Source: Prosapia bicincta (taxonomy: Eukaryota > Arthropoda > Insecta > Hemiptera > Cercopidae). Taken from it: a DNA stretch of 64,000 nt. Shown in pieces: positions 44,770 through 55,759 of this stretch. A program made the position numbers and the translations under genes. The number at the start of each line of letters is the position of its first letter. Position 1 is the first letter of the stretch. The notes under the pieces are model-generated. The model was not told the DNA's origin. It saw nothing but the letters and a program-made list of their open reading frames with translations, and searched no databases. The stretch is taken from NCBI GenBank assembly GCA_036971475.1, contig JBAIZL010000002.1, forward strand, positions 50,373,229-50,437,228, written 5' to 3'.

Positions 44770-46623
44770 TTGGCTATTAGTAAATTAGATGATAATATAC
44801 AGGAAGATACTAGGATTGCAGCAAGTTATGAATTAAAGAAAATTATTAAAAACAGTGAGATTAATGTTTCATACAAGAAAAAATATTCAGAAATTATTAA
44901 TATTAAACAAAAATTACAATATAATAATTTAATTGCGGTAAAAGCAGACAAAAGTAATGCTATTGTTATAATTAATCAAAATGAACATATTGCCAAAACT
45001 GAAAAATATATAAATGAAAATAAATTTTGTATTTTAGATAAAGATCCTACTAGAAAATTTCAAAATGAAATAAAAAATATAATAAACACATCTTATAAAT
45101 TATTTAATAAAAATAATTTTTATAATTATATAAATGATAATCCTAAAATTCCGATAATGAATGGACTTATTAAACTCCACAAAATAGATAAGCCAATTAG
45201 ACCTTTGATAAATTTTATAAATGCTCCATCTTACAAAATATCAAAAATTATAGCCAATATTCTTAAGGATAAAGTAAAACATAATAATAGTTATACTATT
45301 AATAATTCAATTAATCTTATTGAACATTTAAATCATATTAATATAGATAAAAATACGAAATTGATATCCTTTGATATTAAAAATATGTATTCTAACATTC
45401 CTATCAAAGAGACTATTGAAATAATAAAATCTAAAATTTCTCAATATGAAAAAGATAAAAAATTAATTTTAGAAATTGTTAATACATTGAAATTAATATT
45501 AAATCAAAACTATTTTTCATATAATAATAAAATTTATAGACAGGAAGATGGTTTAGCTATGGGTTCCCCTTTATCCAGTATAATTTCTGAAATATTTTTA
45601 CAAGAAATAGATAATAATATAAATGCAATTATAAAAAAGTATGATAAAAATGGACATTGGTTTAGATATGTGGATGATGGGTTATATGTATCAAATAATA
45701 ATAATATTAATTTAATAAATATATTAGATGAAATAAATAAAATTAATAATAGTATCGATTTTACATATGAAATGGAAAATAATGGTAAAATAAATTTCCT
45801 AGATATCACAATTATTAGAAATGAAACGAGTTTAGAATATATGATTTATCGTAAACCTACATTAACCAATCAAATAATACCTAATTATTCCAACCATCCA
45901 TATAATCAGAAAATGGCTGCTTTATATAATCTTCTTTACAGAATGAATAAAATTCCTATGAGCAATGAAAATAAAATGAGGGAAAAAAACATAATATACC
46001 AGATAGCCGTAGAAAATGGTTACAAAAAGAAAACGGTAGATAAATTAAATTATAATATATTACAAAAACAAATAAAAAATAATATTCATTGCAATAGTAA
46101 TAGTATTAATAATAATACTGTATGGAGTACTTTTACTTACACTGGTTTTGAAATAAAAAATATTTCCAAATTATTTACTAATAAAAACATAAAAATTGCA
46201 TATAGAACCAATAATAGAATAATAAATATAATTAACCATAATAATAATATAAATAGTAGGCCTATACATGAGAAAAATGGAGTATATAAATTAGAATGTG
46301 AATTTTGTAATAAGGTTTATATAGGACAAACAAAGAAAAAATTAAAAGAAAGGTATAAAGAACATTTTAATGCTTTTTTAAAACCAAATATATATAAGTC
46401 TAATTTCGCAACACATTGTATTAATAATAATCATATGTTTCCTAATATAAATAATATGAAAATTATAAAAGAAGTAAATAAAGGGTTAAAAATGAACGTA
46501 TGTGAAGCATTTGAAATTTACAAACATAATATTAATAACAAATTAATAGATGAACAAATTCAAATACGTTCTAAATACCATACTTTGTTCAATGTATATA
46601 ATGTTGTGGCAGCAGTGGAGTAG
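44770..46623 (+). CDS. Penelope-like RT / GIY-YIG protein (family D, plus copy)
   Basis: Uninterrupted 617 codons, the longest PLE frame here. N-terminal ISKLDDNIQEDTRIAASYEL and IAVKADKSNAIVIINQ (KADK-type N-terminal RT block) at 52-70, LIKLHKIDKPIRPLINF (133-149), motif A with Asp at about 202, motif B (258-273), YVDD (300-303), GIY-YIG with GVY at 504-506 and YIG at 517-519, then RYKEHFNAF. No ATG precedes the frame; it begins at the junction, so some N-terminal residues are missing. Potentially active RT core and nuclease. Confidence 0.94.
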   Translation: MAISKLDDNIQEDTRIAASYELKKIIKNSEINVSYKKKYSEIINIKQKLQYNNLIAVKADKSNAIVIINQNEHIAKTEKYINENKFCILDKDPTRKFQNEIKNIINTSYKLFNKNNFYNYINDNPKIPIMNGLIKLHKIDKPIRPLINFINAPSYKISKIIANILKDKVKHNNSYTINNSINLIEHLNHINIDKNTKLISFDIKNMYSNIPIKETIEIIKSKISQYEKDKKLILEIVNTLKLILNQNYFSYNNKIYRQEDGLAMGSPLSSIISEIFLQEIDNNINAIIKKYDKNGHWFRYVDDGLYVSNNNNINLINILDEINKINNSIDFTYEMENNGKINFLDITIIRNETSLEYMIYRKPTLTNQIIPNYSNHPYNQKMAALYNLLYRMNKIPMSNENKMREKNIIYQIAVENGYKKKTVDKLNYNILQKQIKNNIHCNSNSINNNTVWSTFTYTGFEIKNISKLFTNKNIKIAYRTNNRIINIINHNNNINSRPIHEKNGVYKLECEFCNKVYIGQTKKKLKERYKEHFNAFLKPNIYKSNFATHCINNNHMFPNINNMKIIKEVNKGLKMNVCEAFEIYKHNINNKLIDEQIQIRSKYHTLFNVYNVVAAVE

Positions 46624-46703
46624 GTTTGGCAATATTGTAATAGATTTGGCAACTGTGTATTGCTTTATCTAGTAGCTTCATGTTTGTTAGACAGTTTGTT
46701 TTA

Positions 46704-47890
46704 TTTGTGTCCTGCTTCTTTTATGTGATTATAGAATGCTGAGTTGGTGTTCCTCAACTCTTTGTTAGAAGCTGCGACCTGTTTGCCCAATGTAGAATTT
46801 GTGGCAGGTGTCGTGTTGCATTTTGTATCTTAAATTGTTATTAGTTTTGTGTGTTATTTTGTACCCTTTTTTTGAAATTTGTAGGCGGTTTTTTTGATGT
46901 TCTGTTTATGTATGGTAATGTAATGTATTTGTTTTCCCACGCTAATTTTAGTGGTTTTTTGTATATTGTACCATAGTTTGTATATTATTGTGGTGTTATT
47001 CCATTTGTGTATGCTAAATATTTAATAGTATCTAGATCTTTGTTATGTTTTCTGTCGTCATTAGAACTTCTTCAAGTCTATGGAGCATGGATCTGAAGGC
47101 TGCGTGTTTGTGTTGGATATGATGGTTTGAGGTATTGTAGATAAGTGTGTCTGTCATTGTGGGCTTCCTATAAATGTTGAAGCTGTGTTTTTGTACGTAG
47201 CATTTTGTTATGGTGAGGTCAAGGAAGTTTAGGGATCGGTTGGTTTCAATCTCTGAGGTGAACTGGAGTTTTGGGTGTATTTTATTAGTGTAGGTGAGGA
47301 GTATTTTGCATTGTAGGGTGTTGCCTCTGTATATATATATGTTGCCTCTGTTATAATATCATCGACATATCTGTGCCAGTAAATGATTTTGTGTGCATGT
47401 GTGTTGTTTGTGAGTCTCTTGGTGTTTTGTATGTGTTGTAGGATTTTTTGCTTTAAATTCGCTTTGAATTCACAGACTGCAACAAATTCTAAATTGGGCA
47501 AACAAGTCGCAGCTTTAAACAAAGAGTCAAGGAACACAAACAGAACACCAACTCAGCATTCTACAATCAAATAAAAGAAACAGGACACAAATACACAGAC
47601 ATGTACCATAACCTAAAAATCTTACACATCAACAGAAAAGGACCACATCTCAACACACTAGAACAATATGAAATTTACAAAATCACAAAATACAAACATA
47701 TTAAACAAACAACCCCAATACAAATAACACATACCCTTTGATACTATCAAAACCTGCCTTTAAAACTGTCATCACTAACTCTAAGCAGAAGACACTGACG
47801 AAGATCGCCATGGAGCAATCAAAAACTTTCTGTCTCAGTAAGATTTTACAAATTTAAAGTTCGAATAGTCATAAACTAATGTAAAAGGTA
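46704..47890. mobile_element. Penelope-like element pair (family E), head to head, decayed
   Basis: Minus part 46704-47440: readable RT/linker blocks IHPKLQFTSEIE, NRSLNFLDLTITKCY, FNIYRKPTMTDT, HAAFRSMLHRLEEV and, near the junction, IIYWHRYVDDI. Plus part about 47455-47740: EFTDCNKF, stop, IGQTSRSFKQRVKEHKQ, LEQYEIYKITKYKH, i.e. GIY-YIG to C-terminus. The plus 3' end at 47791-47890 carries the family E hammerhead-like motif (CACTGACGA, GATCGCC..GAGCAATC, AAAAAC, TTCTG). The minus copy's own 3' end is lost at the junction with family D. Confidence 0.82.
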
Positions 47891-48017
47891 ATACAATTAA
47901 ACTTACAAATAATACATTTTTTTATTATCAATCCTAGAAATGATGACTGACGTATATTACGTACATGATATGTAGATTGATAGAGAAAATATGTCTGTTG
48001 CTTTTGCAACACTGTAT

Positions 48018-48130
48018 TAAGATTAATCACTTAAACAATAGTTTATGACTATCCGAACTTTAGTTTATGACTAGAGTTCGGATAGTCATAAACTATTGTT
48101 TAAGTGATTAATTAAGATTCACCGAACGTA
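48018..48130. mobile_element. ends-only palindrome of PLE family E
   Basis: ATTAATCACTTAAACAATAG...GACTATCCGAACTTTA then TTTATGACTAGAGTTCGGATAGTCATAAAC...TTAAGTGATTAAT, followed by GATTCACCGAACGTAATGGA, which also occurs left of the copy at 29430. Arms of about 45 bp meet near 48066. Only outermost element ends are present; the ribozyme core is absent. Confidence 0.8.
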
Positions 48131-48985
48131 ATGGACTATAAAATTCAACTGTGTTAAGAGTTATGACAGATAATTTACACTAGCTGATTCTGTGGATTGT
48201 CTACTATTCATAAACAATGACAATGATAATTGTGTGTGTATAAAATTTATTTGACAATTATTGCCTAAAGTTTATGCTAACATCGTGATAACCAACTGAA
48301 AGTTGCCAGATGGGTCAATTCCTTTCTTACTTTGATTTTTCTCACAGACTTGGCAATTCTATGTTCATTGAACCTAAAATGTGTGACCCATGTCGATATA
48401 GTGAAATTCAAGAATTATTAGAATAAAATTTAAGGTTGGACAATGATAGTTTAATTTTATGGAATAAAATATTAGACAATGAATTCTTCTTCAGTTATTT
48501 CTATTGGTAAAAATTACTATTGGCTGCTGACAACAATTGAAAACTAATTATTTAAAACATGTACATAGTTTTAGATTATTACAAACTAATATGTTTTTAT
48601 TTTTTTCTATTTTATATAGGCTGATTTTTGTAATGATATTTTTTGTGTGTTATAAAATTGTACATATTTTGTTCATTTACTATTTGGTTTAATTATAGTC
48701 GATAAAAAATTACAAAGTAATGAATGTTTTAAAAAATTGAAAAGTTCAAGGACTTTAATTCTACATATGATAAAATCTCTAGAACATAGGTAGCAATAAT
48801 AATTTCTTATATATTGGTTTTATTATAAAGACAATTATGTATATATCATTACATTTCACGGGATTTAAGCATTTTTACCAATTTTTAAGAAATAAATGTC
48901 AGTTGAGTTATATCAAGTAAATCATTGTAGGTTTGCACCATTATCAACTACAGGGTTAAAATCATCTGCAAAAATCTTATGTGTA
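48131..48985. other. intron DNA
   Basis: AT-rich, nothing recognised. Confidence 0.4.
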
Positions 48986-48989
48986 AGGT

Positions 48990-49380
48990 TTTTTTGTAAA
49001 AGTTGCTTGTTGTAATCATTTTGAATTCACTGTTCAAACTATAACTAATTAATTTTAAAAACACTTAACTAAGTGAATGCGTAATTGCTTACTTACTGAC
49101 GTGTTTCAAAACATTCATTCCTTTTATGAAGCTAACCCTCTAGTTAATTATTTTTAAAATTAATTTAATCAGTGAATTCAAGATGATTACATCAAGTAAC
49201 TTCAATAGCGACCAACGGTCATCTGTAATCAATCTCTATCGAAGGACGAAGCTCAAGATATACAAAGTCAGCAAGTAAGCAATTACGTATTCACTTAGTT
49301 AAGTATTTTTAAAATTAGTTTAATCAGTGAACTCAAGATGATTACATCAAGCAACTTCTTTTATAAGTAATTATTCCACA
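48990..49380. mobile_element. PLE family C ends, nested inverted pieces
   Basis: AGTTGCTTGTTGTAATCATT...TTAACTAAGTGAATGCGTAA...GACGTGTTTCAAAACATTC (minus-type end, 49005-49140), then a direct switch to TTTTTAAAATTAATTTAATC...GATTACATCAAGTAACTTC (plus type), then CAGCAAGTAAGCAATTACGT...GATTACATCAAGCAACTTC again (plus type, 49270-49370). This is at least three end fragments of the same family in alternating orientation. Confidence 0.75.
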
Positions 49381-49530
49381 ACTGAGTGAATACTTTAGAA
49401 CTATCTTGCTGCTGTGTTTCAACACAATCGTTTCGTTTACAAGCTTCGTAAATGAAACGATTGTTTCTAAATGTGTTAGCAAGTAAGTTCTAAAGTATTC
49501 ACTGAGTTATGCAATAATTACTTATTGATG
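49381..49530. mobile_element. ends-only palindrome, family C relative
   Basis: AAGTAATTATTCCACAACTG...CAACACAATCGTTTCGTTTA and its inverted partner meet near 49445. Terminal GCTGTGTTTC / AAATGTGTTAGCAAG parallels GCTGACGCGTTTC of family C. No coding sequence. Confidence 0.75.
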
Positions 49531-49750
49531 TCTTTTTTTGCTGAAACCTATTCATTTAAAATAATTTTCTTGACAGTGATTGCTCTGAGTAACTAGTGGA
49601 AACTATTTTTCTGTTTGACCAAAGATTATAATAGAACATAAATAAGACGACAAAAGCATATTTGAAAACACTACTGCTATTATAGAATGTTTATGGTATC
49701 ACTTACCTGTCAAAATGAAAAAATTGTAACAACAGTACTGTTAGACTTAC

Positions 49751-49803
49751 AGGAGGTGATCCAGACACCACCATAGAACCAATGGAATGAAAAACTTCTT
49801 GGC
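49751..49803 (-). CDS. M13 peptidase gene, short exon
   Basis: 53 bp, TAG acceptor and canonical GTAAGT donor. Reads G-QEVFHSIGSMVVSGSPP in phase with the exon upstream and ends in phase 0. The position fits the M13 stretch just before the conserved Gly-Gly-Trp-Pro-like turn. The next visible exon (35679) needs a two-base carry-over, so one exon must lie between them. Short length lowers certainty, but both splice sites and phase agree. Confidence 0.72.
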
Positions 49804-49961
49804 CTAGAATTACAAAATATAACACAATTGTAACAATTTAGTTTTTACACAAAATTTATTTTATACTCTTAGTGGTATTTACACTTAGATAGAGGATCTC
49901 CTTAATATTAACAATAAATATCGAAATCTTGTTGCTGTTCATGACAAGGTGGTTGTTAATT

Positions 49962-50185
49962 ACTTATTACACTTTTGCTATTACTTGCGACCAGACTTTT
50001 TGTTAACTAAAGGTTGTTAAATTGTTAACTTACACTTGGAGGATACATTTTTGTCTTATGACTTCTTCAGCCTCATAGAGCCTCCTGAAGGCTGAAGAAG
50101 TCGTAAGACAAAAATGTTTCCTCCAAGTGTAAATTAACAATTTGACAACCTTAGTTAACAAAAAGTCTGGTCGCAAGTAATAGCA
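49962..50185. mobile_element. ends-only palindrome, family F, second copy
   Basis: Both arms retain the core: plus 50092-50128 reads CTGAAGAAGTCGTAAGACA then AAAATGTTTCCTCC; minus 50074-50038 is its partner. CUGAAGA and the GUC-GUAA-GAC stem are intact; the G of GAAA is A in the plus arm. The centre is a small CATAGAGCCTCCTGAAGG spacer. Nearly identical to the palindrome at 34536-34728. Confidence 0.78.
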
Positions 50186-50189
50186 CTAA

Positions 50190-52607
50190 TAAAATTTGTT
50201 ATATTTCCTGAAATGACCTTATAAATCACATTTTTAATGGCAATCAAGGTGCAATAATGAATAGACTAGGCTTGGATAATGAAATGGAGGGTTAAAGCAC
50301 TTTTTATGGCCACAAATCTCCTTTCATTAATTATCGTCATGGGTTACATGTTTACCTTCTCATACCTACAGATGGCAGGATCCCTCAAAAGCAAGCTTAA
50401 AAATACCACTTTGAGAAATTGAATTTTTTCCTAACCCTTACTATTTCTGACAAATATGAACAGATAGCTGTTATATATCTAGCTCCTACTTTTTAACAGG
50501 GAATGTACTGGGAGCTTAAGTCAGGTAAATAGAACCACACAAAGAGTCATAACTACTGAACTTGTGCAAACTCTGCTTTGTAATATTAGTCTTTCATGAA
50601 ACCCTTATTTCCAACAACATCCTCGTTGAGCAGAGAGCAACAAATAAATCACACATTAAAAAAAAAAGAATAAAATGAGATAACCGACAAATTAGAAAGA
50701 AATTTATAATGAATGATGTTTTACAAGATCCATTCTACAATCTGTTTCTTAACATAGATTGAAAAACCAAAAACTTTTCTCTCCTTTTGGGTATATCCTG
50801 TTAATTTCAAACTAACATGGTAAATTCCTTCAGCTTTTTTTTCTAGCTGAAAAATTTCACTCAGTTTACAGCCTCTATAAAATTACAAAAAATTTTTTTG
50901 TATCATTGAGTGAAACTCTTTTCTTGTAGAATCCATGGACAGTTAACCAAAATATGAGGAGCAGAAAAGCTACTGAAAAAAATCTCCATGAGGTATCAGC
51001 TTCGAAGTCAAGCAAAAGAAATTTTTCAGGTCAGGGGACACCTGTAAGATGTTAATTTAGACATTTACCATCTCAGGGAACAATTTATAAAGGAAAGTAA
51101 CCTTGGAGGTGTAAGCATATCTAGCATCTAGCCGTTTCATCCCCAGATACTGTAGCCAAAATAAATATGTATATCCTGCTCAACATATTCAACAACAATC
51201 TTCTTCCTCATGATTATGACCTGTTTAGGTAGTCTAAGATTGTCCTAACCCAAACATCGAATATTCCTCTGGAGACCAACTATAAACTTCACCTCAAAAC
51301 ACCAATTTTGACTTGAGAAGATAAATTCTGACTTGAACATTAAGTCTCTCTAACAACCAGAGGACTCCCAAAGGTTGTTAACAGATTTTGCTATTATCAC
51401 AAATTTATGAAAGAGGAATGCATTTTTAATCAAATTCAAATTTACCTTATTTTTGTAATACATACCGATGTTTATTGACCACTGATGACCAAGCCATATT
51501 TCCAAAGCCCCTGTTACTTCATTAACTAGGGAACTCGCCAAACTGAAGCAGTAAATAAGAAGAGGCAAACAACTTTCAAATAAGTAAATTACTAGAAACT
51601 CCAAGCTTTCCCTAGACCAACACAAAAATGCTGCTATTGTCATGCAAGGGAGTATGAGTAGGAGTGGTTGCATATTCTCAGTTGAAATAGAACTGTGATT
51701 GTAATAAGTTCAAACAAGGGGTGTCTCAAATGAAACTGTTACTGGAGTTAACATAGAAGATCATGTAAAGTGTGAGGTGTTATTCCTTATGTCAGATAAA
51801 CTTAAGAAAAAAACTGATAGAGAAAGTCATCAAAGTTTACGTTCAACTTTTGATGACATTCAAAATATGTGTTTATTGTGTTGTATACCATTCCTTAGGA
51901 ATCACTATGAGATCATTTACAATACCAACAACTTTGTTTTCAACAGGTTCCAACAGTGGACCCTAATGAATTCAAAGCAACCTTTGTTGAAAGTGGATGG
52001 GGTATTTTAGCATTTTTCAAAAAAATGGATAACATTTTTTATAGTACCTGTAAGGAACAGATACATGACTAGAATTCCTCAGAAATCCCTGAGACCAACA
52101 AGCAAACAGATAACGTAGTGTAGTCACATGTATTCACAGTCTTCAAAACAATCCGAACAAAGTTTTTCAATACAACAAATCATAGTTAATGTATTTTAAA
52201 ACAGAAAGGGTCCACTCTTCATTGATTGTTTTTAAGGGTAAAGTGATAAATGTAACAGTTTATTGTGATATCTTCAAAACCTTACTTTGAGTTATTTAGA
52301 ACATTCTTTTATGAAGTTGTTTTATTAATATATTTACACATAAGAGAACATATATTTTCATTAATTATTCTATTACTGCAGAAAACCTAAAACTATTGTG
52401 CAGTAAATTTAAAGTAATTTACGTATTCATTGTTTATTTATTTCCATCATTATTACTCTACACTAAATATGAATGTTCATCATTATATTTTTAGGCTGTA
52501 GAAATATAATTCCTTTAAGTGTTCCCAAGTCTTGAGGCTTGTAAGTCATTCCATGTTTCCCATATAATGCCAGAGTCTAGCAAAAAATTTTGATTGGAAA
52601 CACTAAG
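50190..52607. other. intron DNA, partly higher GC
   Basis: No gene or transposon recognised. 50270-51350 and 51500-52100 are somewhat GC-richer and could be old repeats. The open frames there have no recognisable domain and no splice context. Confidence 0.4.
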
Positions 52608-52609
52608 TA

Positions 52610-53511
52610 CAGTAGAACCTCCTTACGTTTGTGACCGAGGAGTGATGAATTCGAGAAAAAGACGAATTACGAAAGTTGTGTAATTAAAATGTAGTTATGG
52701 GTAAACATAGCACATAAATACATAAATAGGTATGTAAGGTAATTATTGTTATACATAGATGATTTATCCATGGATGATTTTTGACCAATAAACTCAACAC
52801 TATAACACACAACATTACAAAAATGCTAGTAGTCTGCAGTATAACTCTTAAATAAAACCAGATAAACATCGCAGCAGGAAGTTGAACATGAATGGGTGGT
52901 GTCATTCTTGTTTGTTAACATCTCCCAGAAACTTCCATTTTTGCAATGAACTCTTCAATTTGATTGCCATTTTTCTTGATCCCATTTACAGTTGTTCTAG
53001 AAATTCCAAATTCTAACAATAGTTTAACCACACTATTGTCTTTTTGTAACCGTTAAAAAATACCATGTCTCGTACTTATCAACCAACGTTAAACCTTTAT
53101 AATTACTGTGTTTAGACACTTTGCTTTTATATAACCACTGTTGGAAAAATTATAAAATGAAGAAAGGAAACGAAAACTGAACTGAAGAATACAATTTGTA
53201 TAAACTATAGTGTAACTTATAATGTAACTCAACTCTGTCTACTATTCAGTCAGAATACTGAAGACTTCTACTATATTTTATCGTGCTTATGAGATGAGTA
53301 GCTTTCAAATAATCAAGGAATGTGCGAGAGCCAAGAATGTGTTGAGAGATTTTCTCAGTAATTGAATAACTCATGTCTGTTATTGGCCTTATCTGATGGC
53401 TGGTGCCCATATTATATGACAGAGTAGACTTACAGACAATATTTGTTAATATTGTGATAAATAGAATTACAGAAGGTGATTAAAAAGTGGCAATTTAGAG
53501 AGTTTGTACTG
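52610..53511. mobile_element. Tigger/pogo-type element remnant
   Basis: Left end CAGTAGAACCTCCTTACG and right end (reverse) CAGTACAAACTCTCTAAAT, both flanked by TA; about 900 bp. The ends match only partly, but on the minus strand at 53060-52915 the N-terminal helix-turn-helix of Tigger/CENP-B-type transposases is readable: LQKDNSVVKLLLEFGISRTT, then VNGIKKN and EEFIAKME. The rest of the transposase is missing. Confidence 0.7.
52915..53060 (-). pseudogene. Tigger transposase HTH (psq/CENP-B N-terminal) fragment
   Basis: About 45 residues of the DNA-binding domain: helix with LLLEFGIS, turn, RTTVNGIKK recognition helix, then a linker. The expected DDE domain does not follow. Part of the element 52610-53511. 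Confidence 0.65.
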
Positions 53512-53998
53512 TAGTTTCACGCCATACTTACTTACTTACTTTTCTTCTCAGCAATTATTAAAATGTTATAACACAAATTACTTTTTTTAAAGCAAAGTTT
53601 TTAAAGAACATGTAAGAGACATGACTTTTTTTTAACAAAATTTGTAAACACAAATATAATAACAATATTTTAAAATAAAACCTATCACTAATCCAAAATG
53701 AAATATCTGAGAATGTGTACAAGCAACTATAGTAAAAGTGAAGAGGGTGGGGAGCATAAATGACAGCCTAGGACATTGCATGCAATGTTCTATGAAGACT
53801 AGTTCAACCTCAAGTGTTATACAAATATAGCTCTATTCCAAAAAGACCAACCACAGCTAAAAAACGAATCTGAAATAATCAGTGACTGACAACCTTGTTA
53901 TAATTTCAAGTTAATGAGGTTCTATTGTGTTAAGAGTTTATATAAGCCATAAAATCTTCTAAAGGGGTTGGATTTAACATTACCGGTACTATTCTTTT

Positions 53999-54144
53999 AC
54001 TGTCAATATATGTATCAAAAAATCTGTGGAAATACAAATACAAGAATATTTTATTGCATTATACAATTCCAAGTTTTTCATTGGCAAACAATACCTACAT
54101 AATCAGGAATAATGAAGATTATCATACAAAAATATGTGTGCTAA
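53999..54144 (-). repeat. 146-bp direct repeat, left copy (PLE-end-like, family I)
   Basis: ACTGTCAATATATGTATC...GTGTGCTAA. Minus strand about 54120-54065 has ATTCCTGATTATGTAGG, loop, GCCAATGAAAAACTTGGAAT, the same architecture as the family D ribozyme-like end (stem I AUUCC/GGAAU, stem II, GAAA), with a degenerate first core box (CUGAUUA). It abuts the piggyBac end at 54145 exactly. Confidence 0.8.
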
Positions 54145-55759
54145 CCGTTCAATGCATGATGTAGCTGATCAACTACACCATATATTTTGCCTAATAATTT
54201 GTTCTGTAAATAATATTTAATCTAAATGCATGTTGTAGCTTTTCATATACATACTAAGACTATTTTATAGTAGTATATAAGAGTTCTCATCGCGGGCAAG
54301 ATGATGCTATTGCAAATGTTTTGTGAAGCCGCACATGGGAAGCTGTGTAACAGGTGTCAGTAGAAGTGCAGCAAGTTTTGTTGTGTATATGTGCTATTTT
54401 GGATCTTTGAAAAATAATATTTCCTGTCTCTGAGGTATGTAGTTATGGTGTAGTTTTTGTTTTTTAATAAATCTTACATAATTATGATGTTATGTACAAA
54501 GTATTATTTGTAGCTTATCAGCTACATCATGCTAGTTTGGTTTATCAGAACATAATCTAAACATGCCAAGACAAAAACCTTTTAGAGTGGTTGGAGATAC
54601 CAGTAAACAGTGACGGTGATCTGAACTGAATATCTGATGATGCAATGGGTGATAAAGCATATATTCCAGTGGTTAGTGATGATAAAAGTGAAAGTAATTA
54701 TATATGCAACAATATATGCCAAACAAACCTCATAAATATGGGTACAAGTTGTTGCTTATGATTTTGACATTTTCACTGGAAATGAAAATGCTCCAGAAAA
54801 AATAATGTCAGGGAAGGAAGATTTAGGGGCTAGTATGGAAGAACAATAAAACTGTTATGTTGCTTTTTACTCTAGCTGGACAACCATTTGAAGAATAAAG
54901 CCGATATGACCGGAAAACAAAATCTAGAGTAACCATGTCCTGTCTGGAACTAATAAAGCTGTATAATAAATACATGGGAGGAGTCGATTTGTTTGACAGC
55001 ATCATGGATAGACACAAAATTCTAATGAGATCTAGAAAATGGTATCTTAGATTATTTTATCATCTTTTAGACATGGGATTAGTGAACTTCTATATTCTAT
55101 ATAGAAAAGTAGCAGAGAACAAGGGCAACTCAAACACCATGGAACTTTCCCAATTTCGATTAGAGGTTGCTCAGTGCTTTTGTCGTTCTGGGGTTGTCTG
55201 CCCAAAAAGGGGAAGACCAAGTAATGACTTAGAATACAAATGAAAAAATGAAGGGGCTTGCAGTACATGAACCTCCAAGAGATGTAAGGCAAGATGAGGT
55301 TGGCCACCTCCCATTGTCTCTGGAAGTGAGGCAGAGGTGCAAAGTACCTGGTTGTAAGGGAATTTCTTGGGTACAGTGCAAAAAGTGAAGAATTGCATTA
55401 TGTTACCATAAAAAGAAGAACTGTTTTGAAATTTTATACTATTAGTTTTCAGTTGTTCCTATAAATATGTGTTGGTGATAGTTTAAAAAAAGTTATAATA
55501 ACTCTGTCAGTAATAAGGTAGTATTAAGATCAATGAGATAGTAGCGGGTATGTGTAAATGCATGATCAGCTGAATGTAGCTGATCAGCTACAATCAATAA
55601 ATTATTAAATTTATTATTGGTAATAAATTATCAATAAATTAAATCAATTACATTAATATTAAAAGTATATTTTTTTAAACATTTTCCCCCTTTTATACTC
55701 ACTAAATGTTAATGCTGGTAATTTTTTTGCCTCAAAATAAAAAATCATACATTGAAGGG
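54145..55759. mobile_element. piggyBac-type deletion derivative between 146-bp repeats
   Basis: Ends CCGTTCAATGCATGAT and (reverse) CCCTTCAATGTATGAT form the terminal repeat. Subterminal TGTAGCTGATCA(A/G)CTACA palindromes occur near both ends (about 54161-54177; about 55565-55582), with a further GCTTATCAGCTACATCATGC at 54513, as is common for piggyBac. It holds broken transposase pieces. The TTAA target site is not clean: CTAA on the left, ACTG on the right. Confidence 0.75.
54560..55445 (+). pseudogene. piggyBac transposase remnant
   Basis: N-terminal acidic piece (about 54580-54690), then KPHKYGYKL and, after a frame change, AYDFDIFTGNENAPE (canonical YDFEVYTGKEN), a jump to NKTVMLLFTLAGQ, RYDRKTKSRVTMSC, then the strongest block YNKYMGGVDLFDSIMDR (third catalytic Asp region), SRKWYLRLFYHLLDMGLVNFY, and a C-terminal Cys-rich piece CKVPGC...CKK...CYHKKKNC. 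A large internal deletion and frameshifts remove the first two catalytic Asp regions. The 54935-55243 part is one clean frame. Confidence 0.85.

Larger units (their letters stand above)
42783..46703. repeat. very large PLE palindrome (family D), 1841-bp arms
   Basis: Arm 42929-44769 and arm 44863-46703 are reverse complements of exactly equal length (positions sum to 89632) with a 93-bp centre. At least one substitution is seen (Ser versus Pro codon at 44484 / 45149). The centre belongs to the plus copy's 5' coding region. Only the minus copy keeps its 3' end (42783-42928) with a hammerhead-like motif; the plus copy is cut at 46703 by the next PLE. Confidence 0.95.

Noticed and set aside
45534..45809. 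Hydrophobic 91-codon frames antisense to the family D PLEs (also 43820-44095)
   Set aside because: Exact mirror shadows of the RT frame; hydrophobicity arises from AT-rich complement.
39188..46703. Idea that the two large palindromes are simple assembly fold-backs
   Set aside because: Arms differ by substitutions and the outer flanks differ, so an exact artefact is unlikely, though only long reads can exclude it.
51350..51673. 107-codon frame on the minus strand and two plus-strand frames at 51.77-52.0 kb
   Set aside because: No recognisable domain, no splice context and no repeat support.
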